From an uncultured Neomegalonema sp. (lineage in GTDB: Bacteria; Pseudomonadota; Alphaproteobacteria; Rhodobacterales; Rhodobacteraceae): DNA of 5,334 nucleotides. A program made the position numbers and the translations under genes. Positions 1-5,334 of this stretch are shown here, piece by piece; positions within the stretch are counted from its first letter, which is position 1, and each line of letters opens with the position of its first letter. The DNA lies in contig CALGNW010000344.1 of assembly GCA_937958345.1 (NCBI GenBank), forward strand, positions 1 through 5,334, read 5' to 3'. Under the pieces are notes generated by a model. The model did not search any database and had not been told where the DNA came from. It worked only from the letters and a program-made list of their open reading frames with translations.

Positions 1-1
1 C

Positions 2-1783
2 AAGCTGTTGAGCATCGACGACCGGAAATGGCTGGATGAAGAGTTCATGTCCGCCGTTTTTCCGGTGCTGTCGCCGCTGGCGATTGATCCGGCGCATCCC
101 TTTCCGTTCGTGCCGTCCAAAAGTCTTGCGATGGCGTTGCATCTGCGGCGACGGGGGCATGATGCGGAATTGTCGGCGCTGACGATTATCCCCTCGCAGA
201 TCGACCGGTTCACCCGCCTGCCGGAACCCGAGGGGTCTACTCTGGTGCGCTTTGTTGCGCTGGAGGACATGATCAGCCTGTTCCTTGACCGGATTTTCCC
301 CGGTTACGAGGTGATCGGCAAGGGTCTGTTCCGCGTCCTGCGCGATTCGGATATCGAAATCGAGGAAGAGGCCGAAGACCTTGTGCGCGAGTTTGAAACC
401 GCGCTGAAACGCCGCCGCAGGGGCGAGGTGATCCGGCTGAAGGTCAGTGCCGATACGCCGCCCGCCCTGCGCGACTGGATCGGGCGCGAGTTGCGTGTCG
501 GACCGGCGGATATTGTCGATGTGTCGGGCATCGTCGGTGTCGCGGATCTGGACAAAATGATTGTTGATGACAAACCGCACCTGCGCTGGACGCCCTATAC
601 CCCGCGCCAGCCGGAGCGGTTGAAGGATTTCGACAACGATATTTTCGCGGCGATCCGCAATAAGGATTTTCTGCTGCATCACCCGTATGAGACGTTTGAC
701 GCGGTTGTGCAGTTTCTGAGGCAGGCGGCGCGCGATCCTGACGTTGTGGCCATCAAGCAGACTTTGTACCGCACATCATCGCAAAGCCCGATTGTCGAGG
801 CGCTGTGCGAGGCGGCGGAACTGGGCAAACAGGTCACGGCGGTTGTCGAGCTGAAGGCCCGTTTTGACGAGGCCGCGAACATTGTGCAGGCGCGGCAGTT
901 GGAACGCGCGGGGGCGCAGGTTGTTTACGGATTTATTGACTGGAAAACCCACGCCAAGATGTCATCGGTTGTGCGCCGCGAGCAAGGCAAGCTGGTGACC
1001 TATACCCATTTCGGGACCGGCAACTACCACCCTATCACGGCCAAACTGTATACTGACCTGAGCTATTTCACCGCCGACACGACGCTGGCGCGGGACGCGG
1101 GGCGGATCTTTAATTTCGTGACCGGATATGCCGAACCGCGCGATCTGGAAAAGGTGGCCGTGTCGCCGCTGACGCTGAAATCGCGTCTGCTCGAACATCT
1201 GGACGAAGAGGTTGCGCATGCGCGGGCGGGGCGTCCGGCGCAGGTTTGGGCAAAAGTTAACTCGCTGATCGAGGCCGATATTGTCGATGCGCTGTACCGT
1301 GCGTCCCAGGAGGGCGTGAAGATTGATCTGGTCGTGCGCGGTATTTGCGGGCTGCGGCCCGGCGTGTCCGGCTTGTCGGAAAACATCCGCGTCAAAAGCG
1401 TGATCGGGCGATTTCTGGAACATTCGCGGATTGTGTGCTTTGGCGCGGGCGGCGGTCTGCCGGGAGACAACGCAAAGGTGTATATTTCGTCCGCCGACTG
1501 GATGGACCGTAACCTGAACCGGCGGGTCGAGACGCTGTGCCCTGTCGAGAACAAAACCGTCCGGCGGCAGATTATTAATCAGGTTATGGCCGCAAACCTG
1601 CGCGATGAGGCCAATTCATGGATATTGCAGGCGGATGGCAGCTATATTCACGGCAATCACGCGCTGGCGGCGGGCGAGCGGCCATTTGACTGTCACGAAT
1701 TCTTCATGCGCTATCCCAGCCTGTCTGGGCGGGGCCGTGTGGGAACCGATGACGTGCCGAACCTGTTTGAAAATCGCGCTTAA
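2..1783 (+). CDS. ppk: Polyphosphate kinase class 1 (PPK1), 5'-truncated by window edge
   Basis: PPK1 reversibly transfers the gamma-phosphate of ATP onto inorganic polyphosphate through a phosphohistidine. The frame is open to the left edge, so the start lies outside; the first in-frame start-like codon is the TTG at 8. Counting residues from that TTG, the VFPVL...DPAHPFPF segment of the family is at about 18-34. The key E. coli PPK positions all occur with a constant offset of 120: Arg255 and Arg285 (E. coli Arg375, Arg405; phosphate/Mg binding), His315 in THAK (the phosphorylated His435), His334 in THFGTGN (His454) and His472 in FLEHSR (His592). That offset implies about 120 missing residues and a full length near 711, normal for the family. 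The C-terminal NRRVE and PSLSGRG segments are intact. The enzyme should be active. The next gene is not ppx, which often accompanies ppk in this group. Identification is secure. Confidence 0.97.
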   Translation, partial: KLLSIDDRKWLDEEFMSAVFPVLSPLAIDPAHPFPFVPSKSLAMALHLRRRGHDAELSALTIIPSQIDRFTRLPEPEGSTLVRFVALEDMISLFLDRIFPGYEVIGKGLFRVLRDSDIEIEEEAEDLVREFETALKRRRRGEVIRLKVSADTPPALRDWIGRELRVGPADIVDVSGIVGVADLDKMIVDDKPHLRWTPYTPRQPERLKDFDNDIFAAIRNKDFLLHHPYETFDAVVQFLRQAARDPDVVAIKQTLYRTSSQSPIVEALCEAAELGKQVTAVVELKARFDEAANIVQARQLERAGAQVVYGFIDWKTHAKMSSVVRREQGKLVTYTHFGTGNYHPITAKLYTDLSYFTADTTLARDAGRIFNFVTGYAEPRDLEKVAVSPLTLKSRLLEHLDEEVAHARAGRPAQVWAKVNSLIEADIVDALYRASQEGVKIDLVVRGICGLRPGVSGLSENIRVKSVIGRFLEHSRIVCFGAGGGLPGDNAKVYISSADWMDRNLNRRVETLCPVENKTVRRQIINQVMAANLRDEANSWILQADGSYIHGNHALAAGERPFDCHEFFMRYPSLSGRGRVGTDDVPNLFENRA

Positions 1784-1913
1784 CGCTTGCGCCCTGCCGG
1801 TGCGAAGATTTGCGCCGAAGCTTAACCGTTCTTTTTTACCGGTCCTGTGAGGATCGTTTCTTGATGCAGCGGTCAGACCGTCTTACGCTTTTGCGACATT
1901 CAAGGAGATTGCC
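1784..1913 (+). other. Intergenic leader between ppk and the Sel1 gene
   Basis: This 130-bp gap shows several weak signals. A hairpin at 1798-1817 (7-bp stem including two G-U pairs, 6-base loop) is followed only after 14 bases by a run of six T at 1832-1837, so it is at best a poor terminator for ppk. A possible sigma-70-like promoter is TTGATG (1861-1866), 17 bases, TACGCT (1884-1889). A perfect 5-1-5 palindrome, CGGTCAGACCG, lies at 1870-1880 inside that spacer. A good Shine-Dalgarno sequence, AAGGAG at 1902-1907, sits 6 bases before the ATG at 1914 and supports that start. The promoter and terminator are guesses; the ribosome binding site is clear. Confidence 0.4.
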
Positions 1914-2975
1914 ATGACGCCCTTCGTGAAATCGATTTTTCTTGCTACGGCGCTGGCCACTGCCGGATCTGCCGCTCTTGCCGCCGAGGATGCCGCGGCG
2001 ATGTGCGATGCGATGGCGGGCTCGCCTGATGATCTGGACATGCCCGAAGGCGCGGCGGGAATCACCTATGAGGCGCTGGACCCCACCGAGGAGGCCGAGC
2101 AGGCATGCCGTGATGCGATAGCGGAGTATCCGGGGGCGCGGCGCTTTTATACAAGTCTGGGGCGGATTTATTCGAAACGCGGCGAGTATGGACTCGCGGT
2201 TGACGCCTATCGCGCCGCCCATGGACGCGGTAGCGCCGTCGCCGCAAACAACCTCGGCTCGATGTATGTGAGCGGACAGGGCGTCGTGGCGAACGAACAG
2301 CGCGCGACGATGTATTTCCGCCGCGCGGCGAACCGGGGTCTGCCCTTTGCGATGCTGACCATGGCGGCGCGGTCGCGGGTCGGGCTGGGCATGCCGGAAA
2401 ACCGGTATATGTCGGTTTTCTGGTACGAGCGGGCCTATGAGGCGGGAGATGCGGGCGCGGCCAATGACCTTGGCGTGATGTATCAGCAGGGCATGGGAGT
2501 GCGCGAGGATGATGCACGCGCGCTGGAACTGTTCGGCGAGGCGCTACGCCGTGATCCCGGCAATGCGCTGGCCGCCTATAACATCGCCGAGGCCTATGAG
2601 ACCGGCGAGGGTGTGCCCGTCGATCTGGGCTGGGCGCGCGCATATTATGTGCTTGCCTATGAGGCCGGCGATGCCGATGCCGCCGCTGAACTCGGGCGCT
2701 TTCATGCCGAGGGGCTTGGCACGGTTGCCGACCCCGCGATTGCCGCCGAATGGTATGCGCTGGGTGCGGTTGACGGGTCGCTGATCGGGACCGTCAATCT
2801 GGCCGATGCCTATGCGACCGGTACGGGCGTCGAGGCCGATGGCGGCACGGCGGAGATGCTGTATGAAACCGCGCTGGACCTGAAGCCGGACGATCAATGG
2901 CGCGATTATATTCTGGATCGTATCACGGCACTGTCGGACGGTGTGCCGATTGCGAAGCCGGAAACCACCGAATGA
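1914..2975 (+). CDS. Exported Sel1-like/TPR repeat protein
   Basis: This 353-residue protein starts with a classic Sec signal peptide: Lys6, a hydrophobic core at about 8-17, and an ALA-AE cleavage site after residue 23. It should therefore be periplasmic. A TPR-like helical pair at about 60-106 is followed by Sel1-like repeats recognised by the LGxMYxxGxGV core. Clear cores are at 112-124, 184-196, 222-234, 258-270 and 294-306, with a degenerate one at 148-160. Spacings are 36, 36, 38, 36 and 36 residues. Sel1 repeats form alpha-helical solenoids that hold partner proteins; no catalytic motif is visible, so the role is probably scaffold or adaptor, with unknown partner. Cys31 and Cys65, the only cysteines in the mature chain, could form a disulfide outside the cytoplasm. 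The start is fixed by the signal peptide and by AAGGAG six bases upstream. The pta gene begins 10 bases after the stop, suggesting one transcript, although one product is exported and the other cytoplasmic. Confidence 0.9.
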   Translation: MTPFVKSIFLATALATAGSAALAAEDAAAMCDAMAGSPDDLDMPEGAAGITYEALDPTEEAEQACRDAIAEYPGARRFYTSLGRIYSKRGEYGLAVDAYRAAHGRGSAVAANNLGSMYVSGQGVVANEQRATMYFRRAANRGLPFAMLTMAARSRVGLGMPENRYMSVFWYERAYEAGDAGAANDLGVMYQQGMGVREDDARALELFGEALRRDPGNALAAYNIAEAYETGEGVPVDLGWARAYYVLAYEAGDADAAAELGRFHAEGLGTVADPAIAAEWYALGAVDGSLIGTVNLADAYATGTGVEADGGTAEMLYETALDLKPDDQWRDYILDRITALSDGVPIAKPETTE

Positions 2976-2985
2976 AAGTAATGCC

Positions 2986-3933
2986 ATGACTGCGGGCAGC
3001 CCGTTTCTTAGCAAGGTCGAACCGACCTGTCCCGACGACCTGATCCAACGGGCCTTGCAGTATGCGCCGCCGCGTATTGCGATTGCCCGTGCCGGTGCGC
3101 CGGCACCCATGGAGGCCGCACAGGATGCGACCGGGGCCGGGGTGATGATTCCGGTTTTCGTCGGCGAGCGCGACCGGATCGAGCGCGAGGCTGCCGCGCT
3201 GAACTGGGATATTTCCGGTTATGATCTGATCGAAGCCGAGGGCGAGGACGGGTCGGCCATGGCGGCGGCATCCGCCGTCCGCGCGGGCGATGCCGATGTG
3301 CTGATGAAGGGGCATCTGCACACCGACAGCTTTATGAAGGCCGCGATCAACCGGACTCACGGTTTGCGGACCGACAAGCGTTTTGTGCATATCTTCCATA
3401 TGTCCGCACCCGATGGCGGAAAGCCGCTGCTGATTTCCGACGCCGCCGTGAACGTCACGCCCAGCATGACGACGCGGCAGGATGCGATCCGGCTGGTCGT
3501 TGATTTGTCCCGGCGACTGGGAACAGCGCGCCCGCGTGTCGCGATTTTATCGGCGACCGAGACGCCGATTGACGCGGTTCCGTCGAGCGTCGAGGCGCGC
3601 GAGTTGGCGGAGTGGGCCGCCGCGAACATTCCCGACGCCGACGTGCGCGGACCGCTGGCGATGGACCTGATCCTGTCGGGCGAGGCCGCAGCGACAAAGG
3701 GAATGGCCGATGATCCGGTGGCCGGTCAGGCCGATGCCGTGATCGTGCCGGATATTGTTTCCGGCAATGCTCTGTTCAAGACATTGGTTTATGTCGGCAG
3801 CGCCTGTGCGGCGGGCGTTGTTATGGGCGGGTCCGCGCCGATCCTGCTGACCAGTCGCGCCGACCCGCCGGCGGCACGGCTGGCATCCGCCGCGCTTTCA
3901 CAAATTTTATGTGCCAAGCCAAAGGCGGGCTGA
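2986..3933 (+). CDS. pta: Phosphate acetyl/butyryltransferase (phosphotransacetylase)
   Basis: This cytoplasmic enzyme interconverts acyl-CoA plus phosphate with acyl-phosphate plus CoA; acetyl or butyryl specificity cannot be read from the sequence. The 315-residue length fits the short Ptb-like branch, not the long Pta with an N-terminal DRTGG/P-loop part. Family segments seen are DVLMKGHLHT at 104-113, LLISDAAVNVTP at 148-159, GPLAMDLILS at 222-231, GQADAVIVPDIVSGN at 247-261 and LTSRAD at 288-293. The Ser290-Arg291 pair corresponds to the active-site Ser-Arg region of phosphotransacetylases. I chose the ATG at 2986: it lies 10 bases after the Sel1 stop, whereas a GTG at 2941 would add 15 unlikely residues overlapping that gene. 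The ribosome binding site is poor (GAAAG at 2974-2978), so translation probably depends on coupling. The usual partner ackA is not downstream; in sulfonate-degrading Rhodobacterales a similar Pta accompanies xsc, also not seen here. The symbol is by family. Confidence 0.9.
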   Translation: MTAGSPFLSKVEPTCPDDLIQRALQYAPPRIAIARAGAPAPMEAAQDATGAGVMIPVFVGERDRIEREAAALNWDISGYDLIEAEGEDGSAMAAASAVRAGDADVLMKGHLHTDSFMKAAINRTHGLRTDKRFVHIFHMSAPDGGKPLLISDAAVNVTPSMTTRQDAIRLVVDLSRRLGTARPRVAILSATETPIDAVPSSVEARELAEWAAANIPDADVRGPLAMDLILSGEAAATKGMADDPVAGQADAVIVPDIVSGNALFKTLVYVGSACAAGVVMGGSAPILLTSRADPPAARLASAALSQILCAKPKAG

Positions 3934-3954
3934 TCCCGCGCAAGACATCCACCG

Positions 3955-3986
3955 AAAACAGCGGCCCTGACGGATCAGAGCCGCTG
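3955..3986 (-). terminator. Strong hairpin terminator, best oriented for the EF-hand gene
   Basis: The arms CAGCGGC (3959-3965) and GCCGCTG (3980-3986) pair perfectly. After one C/A mismatch, CTGA (3967-3970) and TCAG (3975-3978) pair around a 4-base loop. Four A at 3955-3958 abut the left arm, so a minus-strand transcript reads hairpin then UUUU, as in an intrinsic terminator. It lies about 75 bases beyond the EF-hand stop. On the plus strand it is 25 bases past the pta stop but has no T-run, so it may only stabilise or partly end that transcript. Confidence 0.75.
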
Positions 3987-4047
3987 CGATGGTGTCGTTC
4001 GGCGTTGCACGCAACTATCCTGTAACTTTGACTAAGACAGTTGCGGC

Positions 4048-4074
4048 GGACAGGCTGTGCTTAGCTGTCCTTTT
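4048..4074 (+). terminator. Probable intrinsic terminator of the Sel1-pta transcript
   Basis: GGACAG (4048-4053) pairs with CTGTCC (4065-4070). With one bulged G the stem extends by CT/AG to 8 pairs around a 6-base loop. It is followed directly by TTTT at 4071-4074, giving plus-strand polarity. It overlaps the last codons and stop of the convergent EF-hand gene, so the base pairing partly shares coding sequence. The stem is moderate and the T-run short, hence medium confidence. Confidence 0.5.
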
Positions 4075-4609
4075 GGGTTTCGATCTCGGGCTGGGTGACA
4101 ACATCGCCGCCATCCGACGTGATCTCGCCCGTTGATGCGTCGGTTTCAAGCACGTCCATGCCGTTGGTCAGCTCCATTTCGGTGAGCATGCCGTCGCCGT
4201 TCTGGTCTGCCTCGGTAAAGTCGAACTGACTAACGCGCGGTGCGGCAGCCGACAATTCGTCATAGGACAGCATCATATCGCCGTCGGTATCCATCAGCGT
4301 AAAGCGGGTCTCTTCGGCCTTTGGCACGATGACAAGATCAACTGCTGCCGGTGCGAGAATGACGTCGTCCGCGTCAAGATCGAGGGCGTCAAAGTTGTTT
4401 GTCATCTCTGTTTCCGAGATGCCGCCATCGCCGTTTTGATCGACTGCGTTGAAGTCGAAGAGGCTGGCGGAGGGGAGTGCTGCGGACAGTTCTTCCCACG
4501 TTACAGCGTTGTCACCATTCGCATCGACAACAGCGAAAGTCGGTGCGGCAGCAAAGGCCGACGTTGCAAAGAGGGCAAGCGTTGCGGCTGGAATAAGAGT
4601 GCGTTTCAT
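4061..4609 (-). CDS. Exported EF-hand calcium-binding protein with internal duplication
   Basis: The 182-residue protein begins with a Sec signal peptide (KR at 2-3, hydrophobic core about 5-15, AFA-AA cleavage near residue 20), so the mature, very acidic protein is periplasmic or secreted. Four canonical 12-residue EF-hand loops have acidic positions 1, 5 and 12 intact: Asp29-Glu40, Asp57-Glu68, Asp107-Glu118 and Asp135-Glu146. Loop starts are 28 residues apart within each pair and 78 between pairs. Residues 25-80 and 103-158 align without gaps at 28 of 56 identities, so the gene arose by internal duplication. Each half ends in a degenerate loop (about 77-88 and 155-166) lacking the position-12 glutamate. 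The likely role is calcium binding or sensing outside the cytoplasm; no enzymatic domain is visible. The start at 4609 is set by the signal peptide and AAGGAG seven bases upstream. The frame stays open to 4765, but that stretch is intergenic in character. The gene appears monocistronic between two terminators. Confidence 0.9.
   Translation of the reverse strand: MKRTLIPAATLALFATSAFAAAPTFAVVDANGDNAVTWEELSAALPSASLFDFNAVDQNGDGGISETEMTNNFDALDLDADDVILAPAAVDLVIVPKAEETRFTLMDTDGDMMLSYDELSAAAPRVSQFDFTEADQNGDGMLTEMELTNGMDVLETDASTGEITSDGGDVVTQPEIETQKDS
4136..4303 (-). repeat. Second copy of the 56-residue EF-hand pair duplication
   Basis: This stretch codes for residues 103-158 of the EF-hand protein, containing loops 3 and 4. 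Half of the positions are identical to the first copy, which points to an old duplication, not a recent one. A 22-residue linker (81-102) separates the two copies. Confidence 0.85.
4370..4537 (-). repeat. First copy of the 56-residue EF-hand pair duplication
   Basis: This stretch codes for residues 25-80 of the EF-hand protein, containing loops 1 and 2 and the start of a degenerate loop. It aligns without gaps to residues 103-158, sharing ELSAA, the FDF triplet, DQNGDG and a TN pair. The strongest conservation is in the second loop of each pair. Confidence 0.85.
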
Positions 4610-4616
4610 CGTGCTT

Positions 4617-4622
4617 CTCCTT
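4617..4622 (-). promoter_or_regulatory. Shine-Dalgarno site that decides the EF-hand start
   Basis: On the minus strand AAGGAG lies seven bases before the ATG at 4609. It favours this start, which begins directly with a signal peptide, over upstream in-frame start codons as far as 4765. Confidence 0.85.
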
Positions 4623-4630
4623 GGTTTATT

Positions 4631-4652
4631 TGACACGACAACCGCCGTGTCA
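4631..4652 (-). promoter_or_regulatory. Perfect 7-8-7 inverted repeat in the EF-hand leader
   Basis: TGACACG and CGTGTCA flank an 8-base centre, ending 8 bases upstream of the EF-hand Shine-Dalgarno site. The spacing between half-sites would suit a dimeric regulator. If transcribed, the arms form a 5'-UTR hairpin that could protect the mRNA or affect ribosome access. The inverted repeat is directly visible; its function is inference. Confidence 0.45.
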
Positions 4653-4665
4653 TCCATGCAGCACC

Positions 4666-4690
4666 AATGAAAAACCGCTGAAAGAGTTCC
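4666..4690 (-). promoter_or_regulatory. Candidate ECF-type promoter of the EF-hand gene
   Basis: On the minus strand GGAAC (4690-4686) is followed by 16 bases and CATT (4669-4666). This resembles -35 GGAAC and -10 CGTT boxes of extracytoplasmic-function sigma factors such as EcfG, with one mismatch in the -10. An A/T-rich tract lies just upstream (about 4701-4733). Transcription would begin near 4660 and give a leader of about 50 bases containing the 7-8-7 inverted repeat. I find no convincing sigma-70 promoter here, but short boxes occur by chance. Confidence 0.2.
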
Positions 4691-4727
4691 TGACGTTTTC
4701 CTGATTTTTGTAGAATTTTTTTTGGAA

Positions 4728-4763
4728 CAAAAACGACGGTCCGCCCGCGTGATGCAGACGGAC
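4728..4763 (-). terminator. Intrinsic terminator of the aminotransferase gene
   Basis: Read on the minus strand, GTCCGTCTGC (4763-4754) pairs with GCGGGCGGAC (4748-4739). All ten pairs form, two of them G-U, around a 5-base loop. CGTCG then leads into TTTTT (4733-4729). The two G-U pairs become C/A mismatches on the plus strand, so the structure is specific to minus-strand RNA. It sits about 58 bases after the aminotransferase stop and separates it from the EF-hand gene. Confidence 0.7.
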
Positions 4764-4820
4764 AACCGGTTCCGTGGTGATCCGATAGAGTGCGGCGCGC
4801 GTCGTTTTCCGGCGGGGGAC

Positions 4821-5334
4821 CTAAACTGTCCGATGGGCCGCGAGGACGGCCTCGGCCTTATCGAGACCGGTTGTCAGATTGTCGAACATTTCGTTGATGT
4901 CGTCTTCGCTGACAATCAGCGGCGGGCAGAAGGCGACCGCATCTCCCGGCAGTGGACGCCCGAAAGTGCCTGCCTCCATCGTGTGCTGATACACTGTCGG
5001 CGCGGCCTTTGCCGTTGGTGCAAACTGCTCGCGGGTTTCTTTGTTGGCGACAAGTTCAATGGCCCCGATCAGACCCGTACAGCGCGCCTCGCCCACCAGA
5101 GGGTGCGCGGCGAGGGCATCATAGCGTTCCCTGAACAGCGGCGCGACGGATTGCACATGGCCGAGGATATCGCGCTCCTCATAGATTTTGAGAGTCTCCA
5201 GCGCCACCGCCGCACAAACGGGATGGCCGCCATAGGTCATGCCGATGCCGAAGACGCCGTGCTTGGGGCTGTTCTCGGCAATGGCCTCGTAAACCTTTTC
5301 GCTAATCAGCGTTGCGCCGATGGGAAGATACGCC
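4821..5334 (-). CDS. Class III PLP-dependent aminotransferase, C-terminal part (5' end outside window)
   Basis: Only the last 170 residues are present, ending at TAG (4823-4821); the family is usually about 450 residues, so some 280-290 are missing. The visible frame begins AYLPIGA, the segment that in this family directly follows the PLP-binding lysine (AK...SSAYLP), so the catalytic lysine should lie a few residues past the right edge. Other family marks are FGIGMTYGGHP, where the Thr contacts the PLP phosphate of the partner subunit, then AVALETLKIYEERDILGHV, LVGEARCTGLIGAIELV, and RPLPGDAVAFCPPLIVSEDDI, whose Arg matches the substrate-carboxylate Arg of omega-transaminases. It would move an amino group from an amine or omega-amino acid to a keto acid such as pyruvate in the cytoplasm. 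The substrate (putrescine, beta-alanine, taurine or other) cannot be decided. The ATG at 5240 is internal, not the start. A good terminator follows. Confidence 0.93.
   Translation of the reverse strand, partial: AYLPIGATLISEKVYEAIAENSPKHGVFGIGMTYGGHPVCAAVALETLKIYEERDILGHVQSVAPLFRERYDALAAHPLVGEARCTGLIGAIELVANKETREQFAPTAKAAPTVYQHTMEAGTFGRPLPGDAVAFCPPLIVSEDDINEMFDNLTTGLDKAEAVLAAHRTV

Noticed and set aside
962..1554. Long antisense reading frames opposite ppk
   Set aside because: They are Arg/Pro/Ser-rich translations caused by high G+C codon bias opposite a strongly conserved enzyme gene, with no ribosome binding sites of note.
1605..1850. An 81-residue plus-strand frame overlapping the end of ppk
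   Set aside because: It is out of frame with the conserved ppk C-terminus, shows no domain and has no ribosome binding site.
2941..2985. GTG at 2941 as the pta start
   Set aside because: It overlaps the Sel1 gene by 35 bases and adds 15 residues that do not resemble the family N-terminus; the ATG at 2986 fits better.
2544..3399. Antisense reading frames opposite the Sel1 and pta genes
   Set aside because: Composition is typical of shadow frames, and the sense strand encodes recognisable protein families throughout.
1..3933. A polyphosphate/acetyl-phosphate energy module made of ppk, the Sel1 gene and pta
   Set aside because: The 130-bp gap and candidate promoter separate ppk from the other two, and nothing in the sequence ties the two phosphate chemistries together.
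4004..4015. GTTGC-AC-GCAAC hairpin in the convergent gap
   Set aside because: A two-base centre is too tight for a good RNA loop and no T-run follows; it is probably chance.
4610..4765. A 52-residue N-terminal extension of the EF-hand protein starting at 4765
   Set aside because: It would cover the terminator hairpin, the A/T-rich tract and the Shine-Dalgarno site, would bury the signal peptide, and its residues look like random translation.
4821..5240. A small separate 139-residue protein starting at 5240
   Set aside because: The frame continues upstream to the window edge with clear aminotransferase sequence (AYLPIGA...FGIG), so the ATG is internal.

Overview
The window looks like a chromosomal segment from an alphaproteobacterium, most likely of the Rhodobacterales/Roseobacter type. 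This is inferred from the G+C-rich coding sequence, the codon use, and the resemblance of the proteins to those I know from that group; no rRNA or other phylogenetic marker is present. It holds five protein genes, two of them cut by the window edges. I see no tRNA, rRNA, CRISPR array, insertion sequence or phage gene.

Left part, plus strand (1-3933). The window opens inside ppk, a class 1 polyphosphate kinase lacking about 120 N-terminal residues but with all its known catalytic positions. After a 130-bp gap with a weak hairpin and a good ribosome binding site comes a 353-residue exported protein built of Sel1-like repeats with a regular 36-residue period. Ten bases after its stop starts a 315-residue phosphate acetyl/butyryltransferase, which is probably co-transcribed with it. 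No acetate kinase gene follows.

Middle (3934-4060). This is a convergent intergenic region with two hairpins of opposite polarity. One has its T-run on the minus strand and suits the EF-hand transcript. The other has its T-run on the plus strand, overlaps the end of the EF-hand gene and suits the Sel1-pta transcript.

Right part, minus strand (4061-5334). Here lie a 182-residue exported EF-hand protein made by an internal duplication (four canonical calcium loops plus degenerate ones) and the C-terminal 170 residues of a class III PLP-dependent aminotransferase. The 211 bp between them contain a good intrinsic terminator for the aminotransferase, an A/T-rich stretch, a candidate promoter, a perfect 7-8-7 inverted repeat and a clear Shine-Dalgarno site for the EF-hand gene.

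Working together. Only the Sel1 and phosphotransacetylase genes look like a transcriptional unit. The others have ordinary housekeeping or accessory roles, and I find no convincing new multi-gene system. The items most worth a second look are the duplicated EF-hand protein and its leader, the coupling junction between the Sel1 gene and pta, and the unusual partners of pta and ppk.
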